64,000 nucleotides of DNA, taken from positions 21,845 through 85,844 of the forward strand of contig CAJNOP010000835.1 of assembly GCA_905250075.1 (NCBI GenBank), in the 5' to 3' direction. How positions within the stretch are numbered: the stretch's first letter is position 1; each line of letters begins with the position of its first letter. Positions 24,228 to 34,800 of this stretch are shown here, one piece after another. The DNA comes from Rotaria sp. Silwood1 (Eukaryota > Rotifera > Eurotatoria > Philodinida > Philodinidae). The position numbers and the translations under genes are program-made. A model generated the notes under the pieces. That model saw only the letters and a list, made by a program, of their open reading frames with translations, ran no database searches and was not told where the DNA came from.

Positions 24228-24940
24228 AGGTTCGATAAAGGAAGCGTTTATCTTAAGTTAAGTTGAAAGCGAAATCTTTTCTTTTCTAATAGTAGATGGA
24301 ATAAGGTAGTTTCTTTTCTCTTAAGTTAAATTAATACAAAAGTTTTTTTTAATATCCGGCACGATAAAATAATCATTTGTCTTAAATTAAATTGATAGCA
24401 AGATCTTTTTTTCTAATTTAAGATTCCATAAGATGGTTCTTTATCTTAGATCGAATTGATAATGAAATTCGTTTTTTTTCTAATACGCAATAGATTCAAT
24501 AGGATAGTTGTTTTTTATCTTCATTTATATTATTAGAAAATTTCTTTTTCCAATATCAGGTTCGATAAAGTAATCGTTTATCTTAAGTTAAGTTGATAGC
24601 AATTTTTTTTTCTAATATAAAATTCAATAAGGTAGTTTTTTTAACTTGGTTAAATTGATAGAAGTTTTTTTCTTAAGTTAGCTGGGATAAGATAGTTCTT
24701 GATCATCAGAGAAATTAATAGAAAAAAAATCCTTTTCTTTGTTAACTTTAATAAATTCTTTATCTAAAGTTAAGTTAAAAGAAAAGTTTTTTTTTAAATG
24801 TTAGCTCCGATAAGATAGTTCTTTGTCTTAAGTTAAGTTAATCGAAATTTGTTTTCTAATATTAGATCGAATAAGGTAGTTTTTTGATCTTAAGTGAAAT
24901 TACTAGAAACTTTTTTGTAACATTAAGCTCGCTAAATTCT
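24228..24940. repeat. Degenerate ~63-bp tandem repeat, ~11-12 copies
   Basis: Each unit contains a (T/C)CGATAAGGTAGTT-like block, a CTTAAGTTAAGTTGATAG-like block and a run of seven to ten T. The GATAA block recurs near 24233, 24301, 24362, 24427, 24498, 24563, 24625, 24685, 24750, 24808, 24869 and 24930, so units are 58-71 bp. Copies are strongly diverged. It looks like an old satellite array; no protein is encoded. Confidence 0.85.
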
Positions 24941-25299
24941 TTTTGTTTAGAAAATTCGTCGTAAAAGTAATTTTCATCCATAGAGATAGGACAGAGATAG
25001 AAGCCTTCTTTCGTTTATATACTCGAATAGAAAAATCGATTTTCGCAGGCACATCAGTAAATAATATAAAGACATATGACTCAACTAACATTGACACAAA
25101 TCGTCATTTTCATAGCGATCACTTAAGTATTCTACCGTCCTTCACATTGATTAGTTCTAATAACAGTTTTTTTTGCTAAGTTGAGGTACATTTATCTATC
25201 TTCCATACTTAGTATAAATGAGTTTGAACAATTTGTTCATACACATTTCCTTCAATACTTCGATATACAGAATTAGGGCTTATAAAATTGTTTGGACAT
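24941..25299. other. Spacer between satellite and foldback array
   Basis: An open frame of 60-80 codons exists here on both strands (about 24903-25179), but the two overlap and neither resembles a known protein. I treat them as chance frames. Confidence 0.45.
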
Positions 25300-26020
25300 A
25301 AGCTTCGAAGATACTCATGTGCCTAAGAAGGTCAAAGGAGATATTCAGATGCTTAAAAAGATTTAGAAAAGGATGTAGAAGATATTTACGTACCAAGAAA
25401 GAGTTTAGAAAAGAACTTGAGATATGTTCAGATATCCAGAAAGGAGTTAGTGAGAGACTTGGAAGAATTAAGAAAGGCTTTAGGAGATATTGAGATATCT
25501 AGAGAGGATTTAGGGAGAGTTTAGAACATGCTAAGATGCTCAAAAATGAGTGAGGAAAGAGTTTAGAAGCTATTGAGATACTTGGAAAGGAGTTAGGAAA
25601 TAGTTTCGGAGATTTTGAGATACTCAGAAAGGCTTTTCGAAAGGGTTTAGGACATTCTGAGATACTCAGTAAGGAGTTAGAAATGAATTTAGGAAACGCT
25701 TTGATAACAATTATAAGCGTTGCCTAAATCATTTCTGAGTATCTGAAGATCTTCTAAACTCTTTTTTAAAACCTCTTGAGTTTCTCAGCGTCTCCTAAAC
25801 CGTTTCCTAACTTCTTTTTGAGTATCTTAATATCTCCTAAACCCTTCCCTAACTTCTTTCTTGGTATCTGCAAATCTCATAAACCGTTTTATAAATCCTT
25901 TCTGGGTATAGCAACATCTCCCATACCCTTTTCTAAACCCTTTTATGGATTTAGGAAAGTATTTATTATCTTCGTAAACCCTTTTAAAGCGTTTATCAAA
26001 GGGTTTATGATTTTCCTAAA
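25300..26020. mobile_element. Foldback-like palindrome with 42-bp tandem-repeat arms
   Basis: Left arm (about 25300-25704): nine to ten units of ~42 bp resembling GAGATACTCAGAAAGGAG plus TTAGGAAAGAGTTTAG. Right arm (about 25712-26020): about six units of the reverse complement, such as CTAAACCCTTCCCTAACTTC plus TTTTGAGTATCT. The centre near 25705 pairs AACGCTT with AAGCGTT. Long inverted repeats built of short tandem repeats are the hallmark of foldback elements. An open frame over the right arm (14-residue Lys-Pro-Phe-rich repeat) only reflects the 42-bp period. Confidence 0.85.
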
Positions 26021-26029
26021 CCCTTAAAA

Positions 26030-26129
26030 GGGTTGTTGAAAGTGCAACGTATAATAAATCCTTAAAGGGTTTAGGAAAATTTTACATACGGTAAAAAGGG
26101 TTTATTATACGTTGCACTTTCATCAACCC
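26030..26129. repeat. Hairpin repeat at the foldback edge
   Basis: The 32-bp arms 26030-26061 and 26098-26129 pair with two mismatches (GGGTTGTTGAAAGTGCAACG on the left; CGTTGCACTTTCATCAACCC on the right). The 36-bp loop contains AAAGGGTTTAGGAAAA, the foldback unit motif. It may be the true end of the element at 25300 or a second small element inserted beside it. Confidence 0.85.
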
Positions 26130-26170
26130 TTTTTGGGTTTATTATTCTACGGATTTTTTTTACTGTGTAT

Positions 26171-26260
26171 ACTGAGGTATAAGTGTAGTTTATGTAAACA
26201 AGTTTGTTGAGGGTAAGAGTGAGGGAGATAGGTGTTTGCATAAACTAGACTTATACTCTT
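26171..26260. repeat. Short inverted repeat
   Basis: TATAAGTGTAGTTTATG (about 26179-26195) pairs with CATAAACTAGACTTATA (about 26237-26253), mostly matched, around a spacer of ~41 bp. No open frame. A very small MITE-like hairpin. Confidence 0.6.
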
Positions 26261-27957
26261 CGGTGTGCTTTTCATCATAGTCACCATTAGTTCAGAACAT
26301 TATGACAAGTTTTTCTGACACTTTCATTATAGTGGTATCTTTTCTTATGTTATCTCTCTTCTGCATCAAAAATGAGAGAATTTTTTTCTAACGACACAGA
26401 TGGCTTTCAGAATAATCTGGAAACTTTGAAACTCAGACAAGGCATTCTTGTCTAGACTAAAAGATCCATAACCAGATGCTACAAATAAATAGACATTGTG
26501 TTTCTACATCGATCTTTTCTCATAGCCTTCAAAAATAATAACCAATAGTAGTTGTTCGTGGTGGCCCATCAATTACATATGAGTGACACAAGTGGAACTA
26601 TGTTGATGGAACTGTTCGCTTTTTGGACTTGTCCGGTGAGTGACTTATTCATCCGAAGCTGCCAACATTAGATCTCTGGAGAAACGACACAGCTTTTGTT
26701 ACTCTTTTTGGTGTGTTTGTCATTACAGATGACTTGGTAGAGTGTGGTGAATATTTTTATCCGATCAATACTTTTGTCAGACTCGAAATTGTGACTATTG
26801 ACATAGTACACTCGAGATAAGGGCTTTACAAAAGGCATTATTGATTTTGATAAACATAAACCGCAGTACTTTTGTTGAAACTAATATTTTTTATAGTTTA
26901 CAGGGAAAGTACTATCTTGAAAATATCTTCATCAATTAAAGTCAAAGAACGTTGTGGATGTGATTATGGATCTTTCACCTGTCCAGATCCAGACTCCGAT
27001 CAAAATCTACACCCACACAACCTTAATGAGTACAGGCGAATTAATAGTGGAAAATTTTTTGAATGATATCCATGTTATGTGATGGAAGTTATTAAGCTGA
27101 TTCCGACTATCATCTCCATATTGTTCTTTTCTGACAGACTGAGAGTTAAAATGGCTGAATTTCGAGTTAATTTTTTCAGATTTTATTCTTTAGATCAAAA
27201 ATTTCCGTTATTTCATTAATAGTATAACATTTTTACAAAACATATGAACTCTGTTAAAGTCCATCTTCAAGAGGTTCAAATGAAGTAAGACACTTGGCTT
27301 CACCGCTTCGTACGAAAAAACAAGATAGGTTTGCAAAGTTGGATACTAGCGGACTTTATTAGGTAGCTCGACATAATTATCTCGGATAGATCTTTGACTT
27401 CAAGAGTTAATAAAATATGACTTTTATACTCAGTTAGAGATGGAAAACAAGAAAAAGATATAACTTGAGAATTTTTGACACTCAAAATGAGAAAAATATG
27501 GAATTTTTTTCACACGAGCGACTTTTATCCGTTCGTATTCCCTGCGAGTTTTTCCAAATTTCCTCTCTTAAGAGACGATAAGCACCCGGCAACCAACATA
27601 TTCATGGCTAACATGTGAGACTCTATCCGATGATGTATGAACTAAACAGAAATCATTTCTAGTCGAATTTTGTGTTATCTGTACCTTAACTAATGAAAAC
27701 ATCCATGTTCTATATTACATGACCAATTTTTACGACTCGACTGTTCGGAAAGAGTTTCAACAATGAATATTCTCATGTGTCAGATCGGCAACTTAAGCGA
27801 ATATGAAGACATTTAATTCTTTAGATGCATATGTTACTAATTTCGCCCTCGTTTATATTTTTCTATGTTCATAGGCTAGAATAAATGTACTGCAATGAAT
27901 GATAGTCTGTTGCATCTGTAAACACCCAGGAGTACATCGAATACAAACAAAATTACG
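26261..27957. other. Intergenic before the fucosyltransferase-like gene
   Basis: No supported gene. It contains the small telomere-like pair at 26951-27022. Short open frames (for example 27300-27485 on -) resemble nothing known. The promoter of the gene at 27958 should lie at the right end, but no specific element is recognisable. Confidence 0.5.
26951..27022. repeat. Telomere-like inverted array, locus 4 (short)
   Basis: GTTGTGGATGTGATTATGG on the left and TCTACACCCACACAACC on the right surround a centre with GGATCTTTCACC and CAGATCCAG. It is a minimal and decayed copy of the same pattern, G-rich first. Confidence 0.55.
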
Positions 27958-29595
27958 ATGTTTCGATCAAAATTTTTCGTTAAAAATGTACTTGCTATTA
28001 TTATTATTGTGAATGTAGTCTACATAGCTTTAGAGAGAAAAATATCATATCCTATCCAAGTCTGGTCTCAAAACAATGTGATGAGTACCAAGACAGCAAG
28101 GCTATTTCAGCAGGCTGAATCTGGAACATTGTTAAAGTCGGATATTTATTTCAGTCGATATCAGTCTCGTAGCAGGATCGTCTCATATCGTTCGTCATTC
28201 ATATTTAACTACTCAGAAAGTGTGTTTCGCTCATCATCCTCTCCACCTATTTTATGGCTTGATGCTAATGGCGATGTACGATGGAATGAAGCAGCTGAGC
28301 ATGAAATGTACGTTTATCTTTCAAATAAACAAACGATCGACGAAAAAAGACCCGATGATCAGATAATTAATGATTGTCTTCATCGTCGATTTTTTGTTAT
28401 TAAACAACATCAGTGGGGATTCTTCAGTCGCTATCACTGCTTTATTGAACAGTTCGGTCAGACATTATACAGCCCCTGGATGACACTGCTTTCGTACAAT
28501 CGTTTGTATGTTTCACAATCATATCGAGATGATTTTCTTCATGAAGGCATTGTACGATACTTCGAACCGATATCTACATGTTCCAAATATTTAAAAGACT
28601 CCCGAATGCAATCGATTGAATTGATACTTCGAGATAAAAGTAATCTTTCATCGTACGTGACAGATATTCAACAACTTCTCTATGTCAATCAGTTGAAAAC
28701 TAGTAAGCACTCTGTATTAGGCACTGACAAAGTATGGGTATTCGGTTATGAGCACGTACCAGTTCGCCGATGGATGTTTAGTCGTAATCAAGTTAATCCA
28801 ACGTACAATCTGCCCGTCGTAGCGCTGACCAATCACACAGACGAACATATCTATCGAGCTCCATCATTGACTAATAATTTTCTTGATCAGTGGACGCCAA
28901 GAAATCGAGCGCAGGACCAGCCGAATCAACATCTACCTGGCCACCAATACAAGGTAACATGGCAAGATCGTGTTTTTACAGGATTTCTTCGATATATGTT
29001 CGTAGTCTATTTTCATCGTTTTCCGCCACGCATTCATCAAATGACACATCTACTGGCTGAACATTGGTCAAATTACTTAAGAGATAAAGATCAACGTACT
29101 TTAAATGACACAGCAGCAATATTTATTCGTCGTGGCGACAAAATGCCTGAAGATTCATTTTGGCGGAAATATCATAGGTGGCGCAACATCTCAATGTATG
29201 TCAAAGGATTAGTTGATGAAGAACAGAGGCAAAATCGAACATTCTCATCGGTATTCATTATGACGGATGATGTGTCTGTGATGAACTCTATTCAAGATTA
29301 TGCTGATCCGCAATCGAAAGGAATAGATGAATCATATGCAAGAAAGCATTTGCGTAATCGACAGATAATATATAATGTATTTGCACCACAAGCATGTTTT
29401 GATCCATTCATTCGCATCGGATTCGAGCAGTTTTTAGTATCTGTGGAGTTTATTGTCCAGCATGCTCAATTTACTGTTAGCCATTCCGATTCAAACGTTG
29501 GTCGCTATCTTGAAGAGATTACTTACGCGCGAAATCAATTGAAAGCTTCAGTTGAATCAGATTCCTTTGTGAAAAATGCTCCGGATCATTTATAA
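27958..29595 (+). CDS. GT23-family alpha-1,6-fucosyltransferase-like protein
   Basis: Intronless, 545 codons from ATG 27958. A single hydrophobic segment at residues ~11-26 (VLAIIIIVNVVYIAL) predicts a type II Golgi membrane protein with a lumenal catalytic domain. FUT8-type signatures in order: WGFFSRYHCFIEQFGQTL (donor-side region), FIRRGDK with Arg391-Arg392 (the HVRRTDK position), SVFIMTDDVSVM (position of the TDDP loop) and FEQFLVSVEFIVQHAQFTV then SHSDSNVGRYLEE (the SSQVCRVAYE position). Family reaction: transfer of fucose from GDP-fucose; the acceptor here is unknown. The C-terminal SH3 domain of vertebrate FUT8 is absent. It stands alone among repeats and is less AT-rich than its surroundings, which is compatible with a retrogene or a transferred gene but does not prove it. 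Confidence 0.75.
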   Translation: MFRSKFFVKNVLAIIIIVNVVYIALERKISYPIQVWSQNNVMSTKTARLFQQAESGTLLKSDIYFSRYQSRSRIVSYRSSFIFNYSESVFRSSSSPPILWLDANGDVRWNEAAEHEMYVYLSNKQTIDEKRPDDQIINDCLHRRFFVIKQHQWGFFSRYHCFIEQFGQTLYSPWMTLLSYNRLYVSQSYRDDFLHEGIVRYFEPISTCSKYLKDSRMQSIELILRDKSNLSSYVTDIQQLLYVNQLKTSKHSVLGTDKVWVFGYEHVPVRRWMFSRNQVNPTYNLPVVALTNHTDEHIYRAPSLTNNFLDQWTPRNRAQDQPNQHLPGHQYKVTWQDRVFTGFLRYMFVVYFHRFPPRIHQMTHLLAEHWSNYLRDKDQRTLNDTAAIFIRRGDKMPEDSFWRKYHRWRNISMYVKGLVDEEQRQNRTFSSVFIMTDDVSVMNSIQDYADPQSKGIDESYARKHLRNRQIIYNVFAPQACFDPFIRIGFEQFLVSVEFIVQHAQFTVSHSDSNVGRYLEEITYARNQLKASVESDSFVKNAPDHL

Positions 29596-29787
29596 TTTCC
29601 TCAAAGTAACGAAAATAATCCACTTTTTAGAATTCTACAAGGGCTTTCAGATGTAATTCAATGATACAACTGTCTTTTTTGAAAACCGTTCAATGTGGAT
29701 CATATAAAGAACTTTTTCTCTATCGATTTATGATGGCCTGCAGCGAAGCGGAACGCATCATTGCAGCAGTGAAAAAGTAGAAAAAAA

Positions 29788-29929
29788 GGGTGTGGGTGTG
29801 AATGAGTGGGGTGTGGGTGTGAGTATGGGTTAAGAACAGACGAACACCCACATTCACACCAGCACATCACCCACCCACATCCACACTCACCCACACCCAC
29901 ACTCACCCACACCCACATCAATACCCACA
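29788..29929. repeat. Telomere-like inverted array, locus 5
   Basis: G-rich units (GGGTGTGGGTGTGAATGAG, GTGGGGTGTGGGTGTGAG) at 29788-29830 are followed by a longer C-rich arm (29843-29929) of CACCC/CCCACA units. The right arm is about twice the left, so the hairpin is asymmetric. Centre: AAGAACAGACG. Confidence 0.85.
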
Positions 29930-30016
29930 ATTAAAATTTTTTTTTGTTGAAATAAAGTCAGAATTCCTCATTCGACTATCGTCAAACAAAAAAGAATCAT
30001 TATCTTCTATAGTTAC

Positions 30017-30100
30017 GGTGAGTGCGGTTGTATGAGTGTGAATGTGAGTGAATGTGAATCATAATGTGGGTGGTCTGATCAATTTACTCACATCCATACC
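30017..30100. repeat. Telomere-like inverted array, locus 6 (decayed)
   Basis: GTGAGTGCGGTTGTATGAG and GTGTGAATGTGAGTG-type units (about 30018-30072) are followed by a short C-rich arm (ACTCACATCCATACC, 30086-30100). Same polarity as the others, but strongly decayed. Confidence 0.55.
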
Positions 30101-30800
30101 TTGTCACAACTTATTTTTCATGTTCCGAAGGTCTCCAGTCTTTTATTATTACATCATTTGATATATTAAATCTGAACATGACACGTTTTTACGTCTGTCA
30201 TTGAAGTGGAACTTCCATAAAACGAAATGTTCGATATTTGTTAGTTGTAGCACTACATATATCTCCAAGACAAACTTTTCGATATTAAGCTTAACATTCA
30301 TTCCTTGGCATGTAAAACTCAACAAGAATATGTAAAGTACATATTGCATGCATATTAAATGTGATTTTCATTCTCTGAAAGATTAATTTGTTAAATAATA
30401 AAGCGAATTATTTGGATAAAATGATTCTTGACAACAGAGAGCAAAAATAATATTGTGGCACTATGTAGGACCATTATAATTGATCGTTGTAACTTTTATC
30501 TGTTACTGCTTTTCAATGTCTGAAATGATAACTTTCATGGAAATATCAATCAAGCATTGATTGCACACAAATAATAAAATAGACTCATATTGATAAAAAT
30601 CCTATTCTTGCTTAATGGTGCTACAAAACTATTAGTAGATCGTTTAGTTTTGATGAGATTTTCTTGGGCAGTTTTAATGTGTCCTAATAATGCTACTGGC
30701 ACAGTCTGTTTAAAAAACGATAATTAGTTTTGATGAAGTAAAAATATAAATGTATATGTTTAGATTTGCATTTTGATCATCAAAATGCACTGAAAATAAA

Positions 30801-30903
30801 GGGTGTGGGAATGGAGTATGAGTTTGAGTATTAGTGAAGTATGGATCCTCTTCATTCTCGATCCACACCTGCACCCCACATCCATCCACACCCACACTCA
30901 CAG
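30801..30903. repeat. Telomere-like inverted array, locus 7
   Basis: The left arm GGGTGTGGGAATGGAG (30801 on) and the right arm CACACCTGCACCCCACATCC plus CACACCCACACTCACA (ending 30903) surround a palindromic centre, GGATCCTCTTCATTCTCGATCC. This is the clearest example of the shared centre. Confidence 0.75.
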
Positions 30904-31835
30904 TCCATCACGGGCGGCGACTTGCTACAGTCATTATTTACGATAGCCGTAATACATTATAAAACATCATTTACAATTACTGTAAACAACTACTGTTAAC
31001 ACCTGCCGTTTTCCGTCTTGATTGATTGGTATACATCTGTGTACAAGCGAACATGACTGACTTGGGAATCTGTTATTTTCGAGTCTTGGAGATCTCTCTA
31101 TTTTGGTATTATCATAGAGTGCACGAAGATGTCTTTTAAAACATTTTACAAAAGCCTCATCATGATGTGTGCCATTTAACACGATTATTATCACATTCAC
31201 AAAGTTCAAAAATTCAAAGACATCACAAATGGAACGATTTACACTGCGTAAAGGATGATTGTGGGTTAGATAAGGTGAATGTGAACGCTTTTGGTGAGTT
31301 TACAATCACAAGCGCACATAAATGACTAAAAATCGCTGGGAATCATTTGAAAATCATAGCAAGTAGCACAAGAATCATGGAGCATCAATAAACATCGCTT
31401 CAACTCACACAAAATCATCAAAAAGGATTTTTAGTTCCTTGAAATCATGTAAAACCAAGGAAAAAAAAGAATACCGAGATGTATCCATCAAGTTTCAAGT
31501 AGGACATAACCAGTGACTGACAATCTTGTGAATGTTCATATGGATAAATGAATATGAATTTAAAGACTGCCGACGCCGATCAAGCATGTTCTCGTCTGTT
31601 TTTCAAATGAAGAAATGAGCTTTCCTAGATAGTGTTATTTTTTTCAAATTGTATAGAATTCATTCAGAAATTGGAGTATGACTGAACTTCAAAGTTATTA
31701 CCATACACAAAAAGCAAACAAAGATGTACTTAGCTGATTGATTAGTGTCAAGCAAGTAAAATAGTTGAAAAAATATGTTGCTATGTTTTGGTTACTCTGA
31801 AGCCATGGGAAGAAGAAAAATCTTTAAACCGAAAA

Positions 31836-34800
31836 TCAAACTGGTGTGATGACGGTTTGTGGATTAGTTTCTGTGATGGAATCTAGAAAATTAAAAGAGA
31901 ATTCATAGTTAATCTGAGCCGTATGCTTACTGTTTTGTATGTCAGCTAGAATGGCCAAAACGGCATCGTGTGTTGAGACATAGATGATACGATCCTCCGT
32001 CTTCCCGTAAAAATCCATCGAATCCAATGTATAACGAACATCAACTTCAAAAGACCGATAATCAATAATGAAAAATTAGTTAACGCAGCTTCTTCTATGC
32101 TGAAATGTGGAACTCACATGTCTTACTTAGGTTAATTGTACTAATACAAAACAGGCAATATGTAAAATTTATAAGAGATAACCAATAGTCAATAAACGCT
32201 CTGTCCTATGTATTTATATATTTCAAACAAAAATTTTGTTTTCTTTTATTTCCACTGGCGTTCTTTTTCCATTTTTCTTATTGCTATCTGCTTTGTATTT
32301 ATTTTCTTTTTTTTATTTGATTTGGCATAATTCATTATTATAAGTCTAATCCTTGATTCAATAAACAAATAAGTCCGTTGTGCAAGTTTGCTATGTCTAC
32401 AGAAAACCTTTGCCATCTATTATTTATCTCGATGAACTCAGAAGCTCTGGCATTGATTACTTCTGAAAGTCAAACTTCAATCAGCTTATGTTGTCATTCT
32501 AATCATATGGTAGTTATGAGAAATAAAAATAGCATCACTGATATGTATCATATAATCGTTTATCTATGCAAAAATCAGAAACTAAGTTATTTAGAATCCT
32601 GAGAAATGTCATCAAGCCATTTAAATTTCAAGGAAGATTGTGCAATATGCTGAAACCTGCTAAGCTTTGTTATTAATGCCATCTAGCGCCTATAATTGTG
32701 GCTGCTAAGCTTTGTAATGAGGCAGGAGCGAAGGAAACTATAAAACTTGGACTTAAAACTTACATTGACTATTTTCTTCGAAAAAATACATGACTTCCAC
32801 AAAAATCTCAGCTGAATTATCAACTTACGACGACATTCGCTTAAACATAGATGAATATTTCGTTTTTTCATATCATTGTAAATCTAAAATGTATCACATG
32901 AATGAAATACACATCAGTATTCGTCTTTTTATGTTTCGTTAATCATACGCACCTCAATGAGTAGTTTGACACCCACACTATCGATAAAATTCATTGGTGA
33001 ACAGTCGAGAACGACATATTTGTCAGTAGTATCCTGGATCTCAATCGTTTTCGGTTTACTATGTGAGATGAGGGGTTGTTCTCCAAGATGTATACAGATT
33101 AATTCATAGAATTTTCGTTTGAAAAAGGCGCATTACACGCATAAAGAGATCCATCGAAACGAAGAATTTTGATATTGAGATGTTTTTCAGCCTATCAAAA
33201 GACACTAGCTACATATTAAGAATTCTGCTCGAAACTCAATTGATCACTTACAGATGGAAACACTTTTATATTTTTATAGAGTATAGTATCACCTACTCGA
33301 CCGAGGACAGCGAAGCGTGGCCTAGAAAAAAAAATGTTTACTTAGACACTCACATACGACAAATGAGATTACCTTTGCGTACGAATCGTGTTCATGAGAA
33401 ACGAAGTAGCTATACCTACATAAACACCCATATCAACGTCGGATAAAATGACAGTCAAAAATGTGATAAATCAAAGGACCTATTGTATGGAAAAAGAGAT
33501 GTTGCTATGATAAGATGTTTCACTATTGCTCATTCGACTTACGGCTTCCATCATACTAATACGATAATAATAAGTAAAGTCAGTAACTTTAAGCAGGAGC
33601 CCTTTGAGATTGACAATGATAATACCGGCTAAACACGGCATAGGAAGAGATTCAAGTAGAGGTGATAGCACTAGAATTACGGCAGCTAAAATCACAGAAG
33701 AAAAACCACCAATAAGTGATGTTTTGCCACCACTTTCTCCTTGTACCATTGAACGACTTAATGAGCCTGAACTTGGATAGCATTGAAAAAATGACGAGGA
33801 AATGTTTCCCAATCCATAAGCAAGTAGTTCCTAATGTTGAAAATAAAAAAGAAAGTATTTTTAAGATTACTGGTATCTCTTTGAATGAAAACTTGCTCAG
33901 TAAATGTGCTAGCAGTGGATACTGAAAAGAAGGTCTGATATTGATTAACTCGCTATCCACATCCAAAGGTGCCGTATCGTTATCCATGTGACAATCTCAT
34001 GCGATAGACATGATTGAGAAAGCTTAAAATGCTTAGCATATACGCTTTCATTTAAAAGTCTATGAAAAGTTGCTTCAATTTTACAATATAACTTGAGAAG
34101 GTTCGATCTGCCACTTTATTATCTTTTTTACTATTTCAAGACATTCCTGTAATTTTCTTGATAGTTTGTAGTGTACGATATAATTAGCAACGACCGAATG
34201 ATATGATGGAAAATGATGATTACAGTAAAAATAGCATGTAAATTGAAAAACAAAACAATTGAATAAATTCAACTAGATTAGTAGAATCGATGCTAGTTTT
34301 CATACACTTAATCATAGAATGTTCGATGCTGAATATATTCAACTTTCTCAATATGACCCAGCAAATGAGATTATCAGTTAGAAAATATTATTGTAATGAA
34401 GTGAAAGTTGAGCGTGATCATGAGTTAGAGTATATTCTTTACGATAGAAAAATTAATCGTACCTGGTTCGAGCGTACTTTGTAGTCATACTTTCGAGCAA
34501 ACATTTTAGTCACAGAGATATTGAGACATAGACTGACAACAGTAATCGTAATAGCCGATATAAGCAAAGGCGAAATATTAGTAAAAGCTGAAACAGCTGG
34601 TGGAGGTAGACCACGCTTAACACGGCCAACTATCGAGACGCCGTGTTGATCACGAAGTTTCAGCGAGTATGATATTAATGTACCCAAAATTACCTTCATT
34701 TTTCAATCAAGAAAATGATTGGTAGTTTCCCATGAATTTAGAATTGAAATTTGACTTACCAAAAATGAGTTCAATAGGAATTATAATGCGTATTTTCTTC

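Larger units (their letters stand above)
29596..31835. other. Repeat-bearing intergenic stretch
   Basis: It contains three telomere-like inverted arrays within 1.1 kb (29788-29929, 30017-30100, 30801-30903), the densest cluster in the window. The open frames over them are repeat artefacts. Between 31300 and 31450 the word AAATCAT recurs without a fixed period. No gene is recognised. Confidence 0.6.

Noticed and set aside
24903-25179. Overlapping open frames on both strands
   Set aside because: They overlap each other antiparallel, neither has family resemblance, and they border a satellite array.
25776-26027. An 83-codon open frame rich in Lys-Pro-Phe repeats
   Set aside because: The 14-residue period equals the 42-bp unit of the foldback array; the frame is a by-product of the repeat.
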